The notes below the pieces were generated by a model that saw nothing but the letters and a program-made list of their open reading frames with translations, was not told the origin of the DNA and ran no database searches. A program made the translations under genes and the position numbers. DNA of 64,000 nt from Lachnospiraceae bacterium GAM79 (lineage in GTDB: Bacteria > Bacillota > Clostridia > Lachnospirales > Lachnospiraceae), in assembly GCA_003584705.1 (NCBI GenBank), contig AP018536.1, forward strand, positions 2,666,001-2,730,000. Direction: 5' to 3'. This document shows positions 7,946 to 16,849 of the stretch, piece after piece. The first letter of the stretch is position 1. Each line of letters begins with the position of its first letter.

Positions 7946-9016
7946 ATGAAAATATTGCCGCATGCCCTCTGTCATGGTGATCGTTCCCTCATGGTCGATG
8001 AACAATCCTTCCGCATCATACTTTTCCAGAAGTTTCTGGCCTTCCTCCTGTCCCAGTACAAAGCAGGCCGTAGACAGGGCATCACTTAAGAATCCGTCCT
8101 TCGTCACGATGGTGACCCCCGCCACATCACTGTGGGCCGGTGATCCGGTCCGGGGATCCAGTATGTGATGATATCTGACACCATCCACTTCCACATAACG
8201 TTCATAATCTCCCGATGTGGATACACAGTGCCCTCCGTCCAGTGTCAGCACGCCCACACTCTCCGAAGGATCCAGCGGATCTGTCACTGCGATCTGCCAG
8301 GCTCCACCCTCCGGCTTGCTTCCGTAAGTCAGGATGCTGCCGCCCACGGAAATCACGGCACCACTTACCTCCGGATGCGCTTCCAGTGTCTTAAGGATCT
8401 CATCCAGCGCCACACCTTTTCCCACAGCTCCCAGATCCAACTGCATTTCTGCGGGAATGCTCACCGAATCCCCGTCCGCCTGTTGTTCCAACTGAATTTT
8501 CTGCCAGCCTGTGGTGGCAAGAGCCTCCGCGATCTCTTCCTGCCTCGGCAGTTCATAATCCCCGGAATCTCCGGCAGCCGCCCAGGTATCAATGTCCCAC
8601 AGACGGCTGAGCCGGCCGATACTGACATCAAAGGCCCCGGCACTCTCCTCTGAGATCTGCCGGCATCTTCCCAGCCACTCAGACATCGCAGGAGATACGG
8701 AGGTCTGCCCTTCTCCAGCGGCTGCATTGATCCGCGCCACTTCCGCACTTTCCAGTCTCCAGGAAAGTTCTTTTTGTTCCAGATCGTTTAGTTTTTGTAA
8801 AAGAACATCTGTTATTTTCTCATTTATTTCACTATTTGTTGTGGTTGCGGAATTTCCGGTAACATAAACGGTCTGGGAGATCACGGTTCCCATGGCGGTA
8901 TCTATGCTTTTTTCGCATTCCGTTTTCTGCCCGCATCCCGCCAGAAAAAACACCGGGAGCATTGCCAGTAACGTTGCCCGCCGCAACGCCCGGGGCGTTT
9001 TCAAATACTTCTTCAT
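7925..9016 (-). CDS. apbE: FAD:protein FMN transferase, lipoprotein ApbE
   Basis: Attaches FMN covalently to threonine of flavoproteins such as Rnf/Nqr subunits on the outer face of the membrane. From ATG 9016 it is 363 residues. A lipoprotein signal (FFLAGC, lipidated Cys28) leads into the ApbE domain: DTAMGTVISQTVYV, LDLGAVGKGVALDEI (flavin site), VISVGGSILTYG and HHILDPRTGSPAHSD with the Mg-binding region. In-frame starts exist up to 9172, but they push the signal peptide inside. ATG 9016 has AAGGA 9 nt upstream, whereas ATG 9025 has it directly abutting. It is divergent from the NusG-II/Gx pair, with which ApbE genes often cluster. The flavinylated partner is not in the window. Confidence 0.9.
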   Translation of the reverse strand: MKKYLKTPRALRRATLLAMLPVFFLAGCGQKTECEKSIDTAMGTVISQTVYVTGNSATTTNSEINEKITDVLLQKLNDLEQKELSWRLESAEVARINAAAGEGQTSVSPAMSEWLGRCRQISEESAGAFDVSIGRLSRLWDIDTWAAAGDSGDYELPRQEEIAEALATTGWQKIQLEQQADGDSVSIPAEMQLDLGAVGKGVALDEILKTLEAHPEVSGAVISVGGSILTYGSKPEGGAWQIAVTDPLDPSESVGVLTLDGGHCVSTSGDYERYVEVDGVRYHHILDPRTGSPAHSDVAGVTIVTKDGFLSDALSTACFVLGQEEGQKLLEKYDAEGLFIDHEGTITMTEGMRQYFHLSNSQK

Positions 9017-9070
9017 TTTTTTCATTCCTTTTGCTATACTGTTCTCATCAGAAAGGAGTTCCTTATTCCT

Positions 9071-9499
9071 ATGAATCTTTCCATGAATGATCGAAAAAAA
9101 GCAGTTCTCCTTACCACCGCTCTGCTTGTAATAGCTGTCCTTTGCGTAGTGCGGATCTATGTAGTCTCGCACAGTTCCGTAGAAAACGGTCAGGCTCTCT
9201 ATGCCGATCTCTATCAGAACGGCGAATTATTGCAGACCATCCGTCTGGATACGGTGACCGCCGAATATACCTTTGAGGTCTCCGGGAATGCCGGTGCCAC
9301 GAATACCGTCTGTGTCCGTCCGGGCAGCATTGCCATCGTCTCTGCGTCCTGTCCGGATCAGATCTGCGTGCATCAGGGATTTATCAGCACCTCCCTGCTC
9401 CCCATCACCTGTCTGCCCAATCGGTTGGTGATCCGGGTCAGAGAAGAGGTTTCCGTTCCAGATGACACTGCACCGGTTCCGGACGGCGTGACCTACTGA
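9071..9499 (+). CDS. NusG domain II-containing membrane protein
   Basis: 142-residue protein with one N-terminal membrane segment (about residues 12-32, LLTTALLVIAVLCVVRIYVV) and an extracytoplasmic NusG domain II. Conserved cysteines occur in the pattern SCPDQICVHQGFIS...ITCLPNRLVI, as in this family. It lacks the NGN/KOW parts of true NusG and is not a transcription factor. AAGGAG lies 12 nt before ATG 9071, a slightly long spacing. It is followed after 90 nt by the Gx transporter gene and is divergent from apbE. This triad recurs in Clostridia and is presumed to belong to a redox or flavin-dependent envelope system. That role is inference. Confidence 0.82.
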   Translation: MNLSMNDRKKAVLLTTALLVIAVLCVVRIYVVSHSSVENGQALYADLYQNGELLQTIRLDTVTAEYTFEVSGNAGATNTVCVRPGSIAIVSASCPDQICVHQGFISTSLLPITCLPNRLVIRVREEVSVPDDTAPVPDGVTY

Positions 9500-9589
9500 C
9501 AGAATACCATTTTTGCCTGCACAGCGTACCAAAATGCACGGTACCAAACCACCGGACCATTTACGAATTACGAAAACACGGAGATTTTT

Positions 9590-10087
9590 ATGAAACCACC
9601 TGTAACTACCAGAAAACTGACGACGCTTTCTCTGTTGGCGGCCATTGCACTGGCGCTGTATGCCGTGGAAAGTGCTCTGCCCCCCATTGTCCCGATCCCG
9701 GGCATCAAGCTGGGGCTTTCCAATATAATAACGCTTGTTGTTCTATGGAAATATTCCGCAAAAGACGCCTTTTTCGTGCTTCTGGTGCGGATCCTTTTAG
9801 CGACCATGTTCTTCGGGCAGGCCATGAGTCTCCTGTACAGCCTGTCCGGCGGTATACTCTGCCTGTTTGCCATGTTGCTTGTGAAGCTGCTGTTGCATGG
9901 GAATTACCTGTTCCTCGCAAGCATGACAGGTGCTGTTTTTCACAATCTGGGGCAGATTGGAGTGGCGTTTCTGCTGACTTCCGTTCCCGCCGTGCTTGTC
10001 TATCTGCCGTTTTTGCTTCTCAGCGGTCTGGTGACCGGTTTGTTCATTGGTCTCTGTGCCCGCTTTACGCTTCGCTTCCTTCCGTGA
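9590..10087 (+). CDS. Gx transporter / heptaprenyl diphosphate synthase component I-like membrane protein
   Basis: 165-residue integral membrane protein with about five hydrophobic segments and the family start TRKLTTLSLLAAIALALYAVESALPPIVPIPGIKLGLSNIITL. It matches the Hpre_diP_synt_I/Gx transporter family, whose members are annotated as component I of heptaprenyl diphosphate synthase but look like ECF-type substrate-binding (S) components. The substrate is unknown. It probably forms one unit with the NusG-II gene. It ends convergently inside the 3' end of folBK, overlapping by 23 nt, with no hairpin terminator between them. Confidence 0.8.
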   Translation: MKPPVTTRKLTTLSLLAAIALALYAVESALPPIVPIPGIKLGLSNIITLVVLWKYSAKDAFFVLLVRILLATMFFGQAMSLLYSLSGGILCLFAMLLVKLLLHGNYLFLASMTGAVFHNLGQIGVAFLLTSVPAVLVYLPFLLLSGLVTGLFIGLCARFTLRFLP

Positions 10088-10922
10088 GATCCACGGGAAG
10101 CTCCGCCAGTATCTGTGCTACGGTCTTGTGAGTAATGGGATGACGGAAATTCGGTGCCAGCTCACTTAATGGCTTCAGTACAAAATAACGGTTCTCCATA
10201 TCTACATGCGGGATCACCAGATCCTCGGAGCTGTAGATCAAGTCATCATAGAAAATAATATCCAGATCCAGTGTCCGGGGGCCCCAGTGGATCTTCCGTT
10301 CCCGTCCTTCCGAGGCCTCGATCTTATGCAGTTCCCGCAACAGTTCTTCCGGTGTCAGCAATGTCCGGATCTCAAACATTCCGTTTACAAAATTGTCCTG
10401 TTCCACACCGCCGTAAGGCAATGTCTCCAGCAGTCCCGATACTTTCGTGACCTGTATGTCCTTATGCTTCTCCAGCTGGCCCAGTGCCTTCGCGATATGC
10501 TCTCTGCTGTCTCCCATATTGGAACCTACGGCAATATAGGCCTCATGCCATTCCCTGTGGATTGCCACAGACACGCTGCCAAAGGGCAGTGGAATCGGCG
10601 CTTCAGGTTTACGGATCTCCAGATCCAGTCCCTGTACCAGCGGGAAATGCTGCAATACCTCATAGGCAGTCCACTCCACCACCGTTTCGATCAGCTGAAA
10701 GGTATGCTGCTGCATAAACTCCGTAATAAACTGGCAGACCTCTCCGTAATTGGTGGAAAGGCGCAGATCATCCGCTATTCCCGCCGGGCGGGTGTTTGTA
10801 TACAGGGTGGCATTCACGTAAAAATGCTGTCCTTTTTCATTTTCTTCCGGATATACGCCGTGATGCGCATATACTTCCAGTTCTTCGATACGGATCTGAT
10901 CTTTCCGATTCTCATTTCTCAT
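10065..10922 (-). CDS. folBK: Fused dihydroneopterin aldolase / HPPK
   Basis: Bifunctional folate enzyme of 285 residues. Residues 1-120 are dihydroneopterin aldolase (IRIEELEVYAHHGVYPEENEKG), which makes 6-hydroxymethyl-dihydropterin. Residues 130-285 are 6-hydroxymethyl-dihydropterin pyrophosphokinase (AYIAVGSNMGDSREHI and RKIHWGPRTLDLDIIFYDDL). The FolB-FolK fusion is common in Clostridia and channels consecutive steps. ATG 10922 has GGCGGAG upstream. It is last in the folC-folE-HD-folP-folBK operon, 39 nt after folP. Confidence 0.95.
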   Translation of the reverse strand: MRNENRKDQIRIEELEVYAHHGVYPEENEKGQHFYVNATLYTNTRPAGIADDLRLSTNYGEVCQFITEFMQQHTFQLIETVVEWTAYEVLQHFPLVQGLDLEIRKPEAPIPLPFGSVSVAIHREWHEAYIAVGSNMGDSREHIAKALGQLEKHKDIQVTKVSGLLETLPYGGVEQDNFVNGMFEIRTLLTPEELLRELHKIEASEGRERKIHWGPRTLDLDIIFYDDLIYSSEDLVIPHVDMENRYFVLKPLSELAPNFRHPITHKTVAQILAELPVDLTEGSEA

Positions 10923-10961
10923 TTGCTGACTCCGCCTTTCCCGATACCTTTTCAGAGCTTT

Positions 10962-11777
10962 TTATTTTCCACTGTTTAAAATAGCCTCACACATTTTAAT
11001 GGTGCGGACATTTTCTTTCACATCATGCACCCGGACAAACATACATCCCTTTTGGACGCCGAACATGGTAGTCACCAGCGTTCCCTCCACTCTCTCCGTC
11101 ACCGGCAGATCCAGTGTCAGTCCGATCACGGATTTGCGGCTGCATCCTAAAAGCAACGGATAACCGAACATATTCAGTTCTTCCAGACAGTTGATGATCT
11201 CCAGATTGTTCTCATAGGTCTTGCCGAAGCCCACCCCGGGGTCTAAGATGATCTTCTCATCCGCGATGCCTGCCGCTTCCGCCAAATGGATCGTGTCCGC
11301 CAGATCCGCTGCCACATCCTGCATGAAATCCCGATAATCCGCTTCTTTACGGTTATGCATCAGACAACAGGGCAGACCGCTCTTCGCAATGACCTCTGCC
11401 ATACGATTATCATATTTCAAGCCCCAGATATCATTGATGAGATTCGCCCCCGCACGGATTCCCGCCTCTGCCACACCGCTTTTGTAGGTGTCCAGGGAAA
11501 TGGGAATGTCAAAATTTGCCTTCACCGACTCGATCATGGGTACGACTCTGGCAATCTCCTCCTCATCAGATAACAGGGTATAACCCCACGGTCTGGTGGA
11601 TTCTCCGCCGATATCCACAATATCCATCCCCTCAGCGATCATTTCTTCCACATGCTTCAATGCCCGGTCTCTGTCATTCCACTTTCCTCCGTCGGAAAAA
11701 GAATCCGGGGTCACATTCAGGATCCCCATTACATAAGTATGTCCTTTGGTCTGAAACTCTCTGTTGCCAATCTTCAT
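10962..11777 (-). CDS. folP: Dihydropteroate synthase
   Basis: Condenses hydroxymethyl-dihydropterin pyrophosphate with p-aminobenzoate to give dihydropteroate, the sulfonamide target step. The 271-residue TIM barrel shows both family signatures near its N-terminus, MGILNVTPDSFSDGG and DIVDIGGESTRPWG, plus ILDPGVGFGKTYENN, GCSRKSVIG and the C-terminal VRVHDVKE. ATG 11777 is preceded by GGGAG with 7-nt spacing. It is the fourth gene of the folate operon, downstream of the HD protein. No key residue appears missing. Confidence 0.96.
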   Translation of the reverse strand: MKIGNREFQTKGHTYVMGILNVTPDSFSDGGKWNDRDRALKHVEEMIAEGMDIVDIGGESTRPWGYTLLSDEEEIARVVPMIESVKANFDIPISLDTYKSGVAEAGIRAGANLINDIWGLKYDNRMAEVIAKSGLPCCLMHNRKEADYRDFMQDVAADLADTIHLAEAAGIADEKIILDPGVGFGKTYENNLEIINCLEELNMFGYPLLLGCSRKSVIGLTLDLPVTERVEGTLVTTMFGVQKGCMFVRVHDVKENVRTIKMCEAILNSGK

Positions 11778-11870
11778 TTGTTTTCTCCCTCATGTTTGTA
11801 TTATTTTTTGTTCGGATATGTTCCCCTACCGGGCACAGCTTTGCGAATTTCTCGGTTCAGCCTGTTGCAC

Positions 11871-12353
11871 TCAGTACCTGATCGTCAGGTTCTTCTTGCC
11901 GTCTTTCCAGTTGCAATCCTTCTCCGCATCGCAGGCGAAGCAGGCACGACTTGCCTTGTCTGCCCGGTAAAGAACGCCGTTTAGGTTCTTCTCTTTCGCG
12001 GCCTCGGGATCTCTGTGCCGTGAGATTGCAGTTACAATAACATCCGTTTCTTTATCGTCAAATCCACAGTTCTTAAGGATCTCCGGTGCGATCCGGGCAC
12101 TGGCCTGCTCATGAGGCGTGCCGTTCTCGTACTGTTCATGCTTCCCGCAATCATGGAGCAATGCCGCCGCATAGATCCACTCCCGGTCCAGTTCCAGTCC
12201 TTCCTCCAGAGCTATGATCGTCCCGATCCGGGCCACATCCAGAAAATGTACCATACTATGACGGCAGAAGCGTCTGTCTGCTTCTGCCGCATTGTTCTTT
12301 CCTAAATGGTATAAAAATAAATCATGATTTAATATTTTATCAATTCTGTCCAC
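11871..12353 (-). CDS. HD-domain phosphohydrolase in the folate operon
   Basis: 160-residue metal-dependent hydrolase of the HD superfamily: H-S-MVHFLDVARIG supplies the first histidine, AALLHDCGKHEQYENG the HD pair, and AISRHRDPEAAKEKN the later ligand region. The C-terminus has a cysteine group (CFACDAEKDC) not typical of HD domains. It begins with GTG behind GGGGGAA and lies between folE and folP. The substrate cannot be read from sequence. Its position suggests removal of phosphate from dihydroneopterin triphosphate, the step that has no other candidate here, but this is inference. A general nucleotide-hydrolase role is the alternative. Confidence 0.8.
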   Translation of the reverse strand: MDRIDKILNHDLFLYHLGKNNAAEADRRFCRHSMVHFLDVARIGTIIALEEGLELDREWIYAAALLHDCGKHEQYENGTPHEQASARIAPEILKNCGFDDKETDVIVTAISRHRDPEAAKEKNLNGVLYRADKASRACFACDAEKDCNWKDGKKNLTIRY

Positions 12354-12410
12354 AGGAGTTCCCCCATTTCGATCCGGTCTTTCCGCAGCTTCCTCTGGTC
12401 TTCATAATTT

Positions 12411-12974
12411 CTATCGGTTCACCAGCTGTAAGAATCTGTCCTGCAATTCCTTATTCTCCGCAAAGACTCCCCTTGTCACCATGGTAACGGTCTGACTGCC
12501 GGGCTTTTTGATCCCGCGCATGGTCATGCACATATGCTCTGCTTCCAACATTACCATAACTCCCTGAGGTGCCAGATATTTCATGATATCATCGGCGATC
12601 TGCGCCGTCATCCGCTCCTGGATCTGTAATCTTCTGGCATATACCTCCACAGTCCTGGCAAGCTTACTCAGACCCACAACCTTGCCATCGGGGATATACG
12701 CAACATGAGCTTTGCCGTAAAAAGGCATCAGATGATGCTCGCACATAGAATAGAAGGTAATATCCTTCTCCAGTACCATCTCGTTATTGTCTACTGAGAA
12801 GACCTTCGACAGATGCTCTCCCGCATCCTGATCCATACCGCCGCAGATCTCTTCATACATCCTGCCGATCCGCTCCGGTGTCTCCTTCAGTCCTTCTCTA
12901 TCGGTATCTTCCCCGATTCCTTCCAGTAAAAGCTTTATTGCTTCCTGTACTTTCTTCTGATCTACCATTTTCAC
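12411..12974 (-). CDS. folE: GTP cyclohydrolase I
   Basis: Converts GTP to 7,8-dihydroneopterin triphosphate, the first committed folate step. The 187-residue type I enzyme has the zinc site in [45 protein letters not shown], and the second zinc cysteine in [17 protein letters not shown]. The GTG at 12974 overlaps the folC stop by 4 nt and has GGAAAG upstream; an ATG two codons in (12968) is the alternative start. Tight coupling to folC supports a single transcript. Confidence 0.96.
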   Translation of the reverse strand: MKMVDQKKVQEAIKLLLEGIGEDTDREGLKETPERIGRMYEEICGGMDQDAGEHLSKVFSVDNNEMVLEKDITFYSMCEHHLMPFYGKAHVAYIPDGKVVGLSKLARTVEVYARRLQIQERMTAQIADDIMKYLAPQGVMVMLEAEHMCMTMRGIKKPGSQTVTMVTRGVFAENKELQDRFLQLVNR

Positions 12975-14287
12975 CGCTTCGCTTTCCGTTTATTCCCTGC
13001 TGTCTGTCTCTTCTCCATGAGCTTCAGGATTCTTCCCAGATAAGAGAGAGAGCCGAAGCACAATATCACATCATCCCGTCCTGCCAGCAGGTGACTAAGC
13101 TCCACTGCCTCTTCCAGGCTGTCCACCGCCGTCACATTGGGGTGTACCTTTGCCACCTCCGTTGCCAGATCATAAGCATGCATGGCTCTGGGATTGTCCG
13201 GAGGTGTCACCGTGAGAATCTGATCCGCATACTTCTCCGTCAGCGCGATCACGCGGTCCACTTCCTTGTCCTTTAACATTCCCATTATATAGATAATTCT
13301 TTTGTTTGTAAAATAGAATTCTATGGAATCCGCAAGTTTTACGGCTGCATCCTCGTTATGCGCGCCGTCCACTATAAATAACGGGTGTTCTTTCAGTATT
13401 TGCAGCCTTCCGTTCCAGACAGTCCCCTTCAGGCCTTTCCGAATGGCAGTCTCTTTGATCTCATAACCGCATTTCCCCAGAGCCTCCACCGCTTCTACCG
13501 CCAGCACAGCATTTGCTACCTGGAATTTCCCCGCAAGGGTGATCTCCAGCTTTTTATAATTTCCATAATCGAAGGTCTGCTTTTTCAGTCCGTATTTCAC
13601 ATGCTTTGCATTTGCCACATCTGCGATGGTCAGCATGCAGCCAAGCTCTGCCGCCGTCTGCTCCACAACCTTTTGTGCCGCTTCCTTTTGCCGCATGGAG
13701 ACCACCTGACATCCCGGCTTACAGATTCCTGTCTTGTGTGCTGCGATCTCCTCCAGACTGTTCCCTAAGAATTTCATATGATCCATACCGATGGAAGCCA
13801 GTACCGCCACCTGCGTGGTCGTGATCAGATTTGTAGCATCCTCCCTGCCGCCCATACCGGTCTCCAGTACGACGATATCACACTGTTTTTCCCGGAAATA
13901 CCAAAAAGCCAGCGCCGTCTCAATTTCAAAGGGCGTCGGATGATGGAAGCCGTCACTTACCATAGCATCACAATGCTTTTTTATGATCTCCAGTCCTTCA
14001 CACAGATCCTTATGCGTGATCTTCTGCTTTCCGATCTGGATTTTTTCACAATATTCAATAATAACAGGTGATATATATTTTCCCACACGGTATCCGGCCG
14101 CCTGTAAGATGCCGGAAATATAAGCAAGTGTGGATCCTTTTCCGTTGGTTCCCGCAATATGCACAAATTTTAATTCATCCTGCGGATTTCCCAGTCTCCT
14201 GCACAGTTCCCGGATGCTGTCCAGCCCCGGAACGATGCCGTAAGTTCCCACTTTTTCCATATATTCCATTGCTTCCTGATAGTTCAT
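12971..14287 (-). CDS. folC: Dihydrofolate synthase / folylpolyglutamate synthase
   Basis: Mur-ligase family enzyme adding glutamate to dihydropteroate and then gamma-linked glutamates to folates. 438 residues from ATG 14287, chosen because GGGAGAG sits 6 nt upstream; the frame is open 12 codons further but without a better site. Motifs: [18 protein letters not shown] (P-loop), [33 protein letters not shown], and [10 protein letters not shown] in the C-terminal glutamate-ligase domain. It is the first gene of the folate operon, with a predicted promoter 30-60 nt upstream overlapping the start of a divergent gene. Confidence 0.95.
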   Translation of the reverse strand: MNYQEAMEYMEKVGTYGIVPGLDSIRELCRRLGNPQDELKFVHIAGTNGKGSTLAYISGILQAAGYRVGKYISPVIIEYCEKIQIGKQKITHKDLCEGLEIIKKHCDAMVSDGFHHPTPFEIETALAFWYFREKQCDIVVLETGMGGREDATNLITTTQVAVLASIGMDHMKFLGNSLEEIAAHKTGICKPGCQVVSMRQKEAAQKVVEQTAAELGCMLTIADVANAKHVKYGLKKQTFDYGNYKKLEITLAGKFQVANAVLAVEAVEALGKCGYEIKETAIRKGLKGTVWNGRLQILKEHPLFIVDGAHNEDAAVKLADSIEFYFTNKRIIYIMGMLKDKEVDRVIALTEKYADQILTVTPPDNPRAMHAYDLATEVAKVHPNVTAVDSLEEAVELSHLLAGRDDVILCFGSLSYLGRILKLMEKRQTAGNKRKAKR

Positions 14288-14318
14288 AGCAATCTCTCCC
14301 GTATCATACGCTGAAAAT

Positions 14319-14347
14319 TTCATATACTATGTCCATGAAAATGACAA
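14319..14347 (-). promoter_or_regulatory. Predicted folate-operon promoter
   Basis: Minus strand: -35 TTGTCA, 17-nt spacer, -10 TATGAA. The box pair lies within the first codons of the divergent CmpB-like gene. Confidence 0.5.
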
Positions 14348-14757
14348 AATCCTTCGCAAACTCTTTTAAAACCTTCGGCAGGAGCTTTCTCCTGTGCGGG
14401 CTGTGCGGCTGGTGCATGGAGATCCTGTTCACAGCGCTGCACTCCCTTCGGCGCAGGGATCTGCGTCTTACCGGTAATACTTCCCTGTGGATGTTCCCTA
14501 TCTACGGCTCCGCCTGCCTGCTTGCACCCTTCAAACGGCTTTTTGAGCACCTGAATATCAGTCGTCCCGGGCGCGGGCTGTTCTATATGGCTATGATCTT
14601 CACCGTGGAATATCTCAGTGGGCGCCTATTGTGGAAGCATGGTCTCTGCCCCTGGGATTACGGTAAAAGCCGTTTCCACATCCACCGGATCATCCGGCTG
14701 GACTATGCTCCCTGGTGGTTCCTGGCAGGACTGTTTTTTGAAAAGATCCTGCCCTGA
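14329..14757 (+). CDS. CmpB-family (PF06541) membrane protein
   Basis: 142-residue integral membrane protein of the family often labelled putative ABC transporter permease (ABC_trans_CmpB). Characteristic stretches are LLCGLCGWCMEILFTALHS, TGNTSLWMFPIYGSACLLAP, EYLSGRLLW and CPWDYGKSRFHIHRIIRLDYAPWWFLAGL. It has three to four hydrophobic segments, no ATPase partner nearby, and no experimentally defined role I know of. The start is uncertain: ATG 14329, 14335 and 14341 are all possible and none has a clear ribosome site, perhaps because the divergent folC promoter occupies this sequence. Confidence 0.75.
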   Translation: MSMKMTKSFANSFKTFGRSFLLCGLCGWCMEILFTALHSLRRRDLRLTGNTSLWMFPIYGSACLLAPFKRLFEHLNISRPGRGLFYMAMIFTVEYLSGRLLWKHGLCPWDYGKSRFHIHRIIRLDYAPWWFLAGLFFEKILP

Positions 14758-14771
14758 ACCGTTTTACTGCA

Positions 14772-16145
14772 TTACTGCATTGCTTCTGCCAGCATCCGTT
14801 CCTCATGACCCTTTTTGTCCCTCACCATCTTCTTCATGAGGAAATGATAAGCGATCCAGAGGAAAATACCTGCGGTCAGCCAGGCTGAGGCATTGGCAAA
14901 GCACACACCCACATAACTCATCAGATGCGCTGCCGCAAAAGCCACGATACCACGGCTCAACAATTCCACCACACCGCCCATCATTGGCATGAAGCCGAAG
15001 CCACAGCCCTGCAGCGCATTTCGGAAGATAAATATCATTCCCAGCGGAATGAAGAACATGCCACAGATCGTAATATACGTTCTGGCATAGCCGCATACCA
15101 TCTCAACCTGTTCGGAGATGAACAGCGGTACAATATAAGGAAGTGCTATATATACTAGTCCGTAGACAAGCACCGCATAGACACCGGACATGATATTGGC
15201 AGCTTTCACGCCCTTACGGATCCGGTTCAGATCATTGATGCCGCGGTTCTGCGCACAGTAAGTTGCCATAGTCACACCCATTGCAGCAAAGGGCTGTGTC
15301 ACCAGCTGTTCCACCTTGCAGGACACCGAATAAGATGCCACCACGGTAGAACCCAGCAGATTCAGTGCTGCCTGTACCAGAATGGTACCGATAGCAGTAA
15401 TGGAAAACTGCAGTGCCATGGGAATTCCCACGGTCAGCTGATTTTTCACACACTGACTTTCCAGTCTGCAATGCTCCGGACGGATATGCAGTGTAGGTAC
15501 TCTCTTAATAATATAAATCAGACACAGTACACCGGATAATCCCTGCGAAATGATGGTAGCATAAGCTGCACCGCCCACTCCCATATGACCGTAAACGATC
15601 AGTACATAGTCCAAGACAATATTCGTCACCGAAGCGATCACCAGCAATACTAACGGCACCACACTGTTGCCGATGGCACGCAGGATACTGGACAACAGGT
15701 TATACAATACATTGCAGGCAATTCCCGCACAGATGATCATAATGTATTCCTTCGTCATATCAAAAATATCTTCCGGAGTATTCATCACCCGAAGCAGCCT
15801 GTCCATACTGGCCATACTGACTGCCGTCATCACGATTGTCACGATCACCGACAGGATGGCTGCGCTTCCGATACTTTTGCGCATACCCTCCCGGTCCCCG
15901 GCTCCGAAGCGTTGTGCCGTCAGCACAGTAAATCCGGTGGTCAGCCCCTGGGTAAATCCCAGGATCAGGAAGCTTACCGACCCGGTGGCTCCTACTGCCG
16001 CCAATGCATCCACACCTACGAAACGACCCACGATAATGGTATCCACCATACTGTATAACTGTTGGAAAATATTACCTATGATAATAGGAATGATAAATTT
16101 TGTAATCAGCTTAGAAGGACTGCCCTTCGTCATATCAAGTTCCAT
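14772..16145 (-). CDS. MATE-family multidrug/Na+ antiporter
   Basis: 457-residue exporter with about twelve membrane helices, typical for the family. The N-terminus KLITKFIIPIIIGNIFQQLYSMVDTIIVGRFVG is diagnostic, as is GATGSVSFLILGFTQGLTTGFTVLTAQRFGAGD. The second half repeats the fold (ALQFSITAIGTILVQAALNLLG). It probably exports cationic drugs or metabolites using a Na+ or H+ gradient; substrate unknown. ATG 16145 is preceded by GAAGAG. A terminator lies directly upstream at 16160-16186, so the gene is likely transcribed alone or by read-through. It ends 14 nt from the convergent CmpB-like gene. Confidence 0.9.
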   Translation of the reverse strand: MELDMTKGSPSKLITKFIIPIIIGNIFQQLYSMVDTIIVGRFVGVDALAAVGATGSVSFLILGFTQGLTTGFTVLTAQRFGAGDREGMRKSIGSAAILSVIVTIVMTAVSMASMDRLLRVMNTPEDIFDMTKEYIMIICAGIACNVLYNLLSSILRAIGNSVVPLVLLVIASVTNIVLDYVLIVYGHMGVGGAAYATIISQGLSGVLCLIYIIKRVPTLHIRPEHCRLESQCVKNQLTVGIPMALQFSITAIGTILVQAALNLLGSTVVASYSVSCKVEQLVTQPFAAMGVTMATYCAQNRGINDLNRIRKGVKAANIMSGVYAVLVYGLVYIALPYIVPLFISEQVEMVCGYARTYITICGMFFIPLGMIFIFRNALQGCGFGFMPMMGGVVELLSRGIVAFAAAHLMSYVGVCFANASAWLTAGIFLWIAYHFLMKKMVRDKKGHEERMLAEAMQ

Positions 16146-16159
16146 AAATCTCTTCTCCC

Positions 16160-16186
16160 GAAAAAACAGGGCCCCGGAAGGCCCCG
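16160..16186 (-). terminator. Rho-independent terminator downstream of the PH-domain gene
   Basis: Minus strand: GGGGCC-TTCC-GGGGCCC stem followed by TGTTTTTT. It lies between the PH-domain gene and the MATE gene. Confidence 0.8.
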
Positions 16187-16219
16187 TCTCTTATACACAT
16201 GTATACTTGCTTCTCAATA

Positions 16220-16600
16220 TTACTGTAAATCGTCAATATCCCCGACCTCTCCGGAACCGATATCCAGCATGTTCACGGTTCTGCGCTTCAATCTGGCTTC
16301 TTCCGACTCCTTCAAAATAAACTCCTTGATCGCTTTGGAATTGCGGATATGCTCAATCAACAGTTTGGGATGAGTGGTATCACCGGTATAACAGACAATG
16401 GTGCCAAGTCCTACCATTCTCTCCCAGATACTTGCCGTATGCTCCACATCCTGTACCTTGTACATATAGCAGTCATTCTCTACCTTGGTGAACACACCCG
16501 TATCCACAGTGATCATATCCTCTTTGATCACATACTTAGTAAAAGTAAAAGGTAATCCTAAAAATAACCAGCGCTTCTTTTCCACAAATTCTACAGACAT
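16220..16600 (-). CDS. Bacterial PH-domain protein (bPH_2/DUF304-like)
   Basis: 126-residue protein consisting mainly of a bacterial pleckstrin-like fold: FLGLPFTFTKYVIKEDMITVDTG, KVENDCYMYKVQDVEHTASI, GLGTIVCYTGDTTHPKLLIEHI. The C-terminus is acidic (GSGEVGDIDDLQ). No membrane helix is present, unlike the related YdbS/YdbT proteins. Function unknown. ATG 16600 has an excellent AAAGGAGGG site. It has its own promoter and terminator and a leader of roughly 100 nt that contains a GC-rich hairpin (GAAGCCGGCT...AGCCGGTTCC). Confidence 0.75.
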   Translation of the reverse strand: MSVEFVEKKRWLFLGLPFTFTKYVIKEDMITVDTGVFTKVENDCYMYKVQDVEHTASIWERMVGLGTIVCYTGDTTHPKLLIEHIRNSKAIKEFILKESEEARLKRRTVNMLDIGSGEVGDIDDLQ

Positions 16601-16706
16601 AATGCCCTCCTTTTATTGTCTGGTACAATGTTCCACGGTCATCTGTAACGTACATTGGAACCGGCTTTTACACAGCCGGCTTCATCGATATAGTTCTCTT
16701 TGCCTC

Positions 16707-16735
16707 ATTATATGATATCCTATCCGGAAATGCAA
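16707..16735 (-). promoter_or_regulatory. Predicted promoter of the PH-domain gene
   Basis: Minus strand: -35 TTGCAT, 17-nt spacer, perfect -10 TATAAT. Confidence 0.6.
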
Positions 16736-16788
16736 AACCTTTCTGTCATATCCACACAAATTTTCTATATTTTTTCACTCTTTTCTGC

Positions 16789-16817
16789 TTGATTCTCCTA
16801 CGGAGAAATGGTATTAT
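16789..16817 (+). promoter_or_regulatory. Predicted promoter of the nitroreductase gene
   Basis: -35 TTGATT (16789-16794), 17-nt spacer, -10 TATTAT (16812-16817). The leader to ATG 16850 is about 25 nt and carries AGGAGG. Confidence 0.65.
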
Positions 16818-16849
16818 GTTACAAATGTAAAAATACAGGAGGATAAACA

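Noticed and set aside
9071-9499. Transcription elongation factor NusG
   Set aside because: Only the domain II fold is present after a membrane helix; the NGN and KOW domains of NusG are missing.
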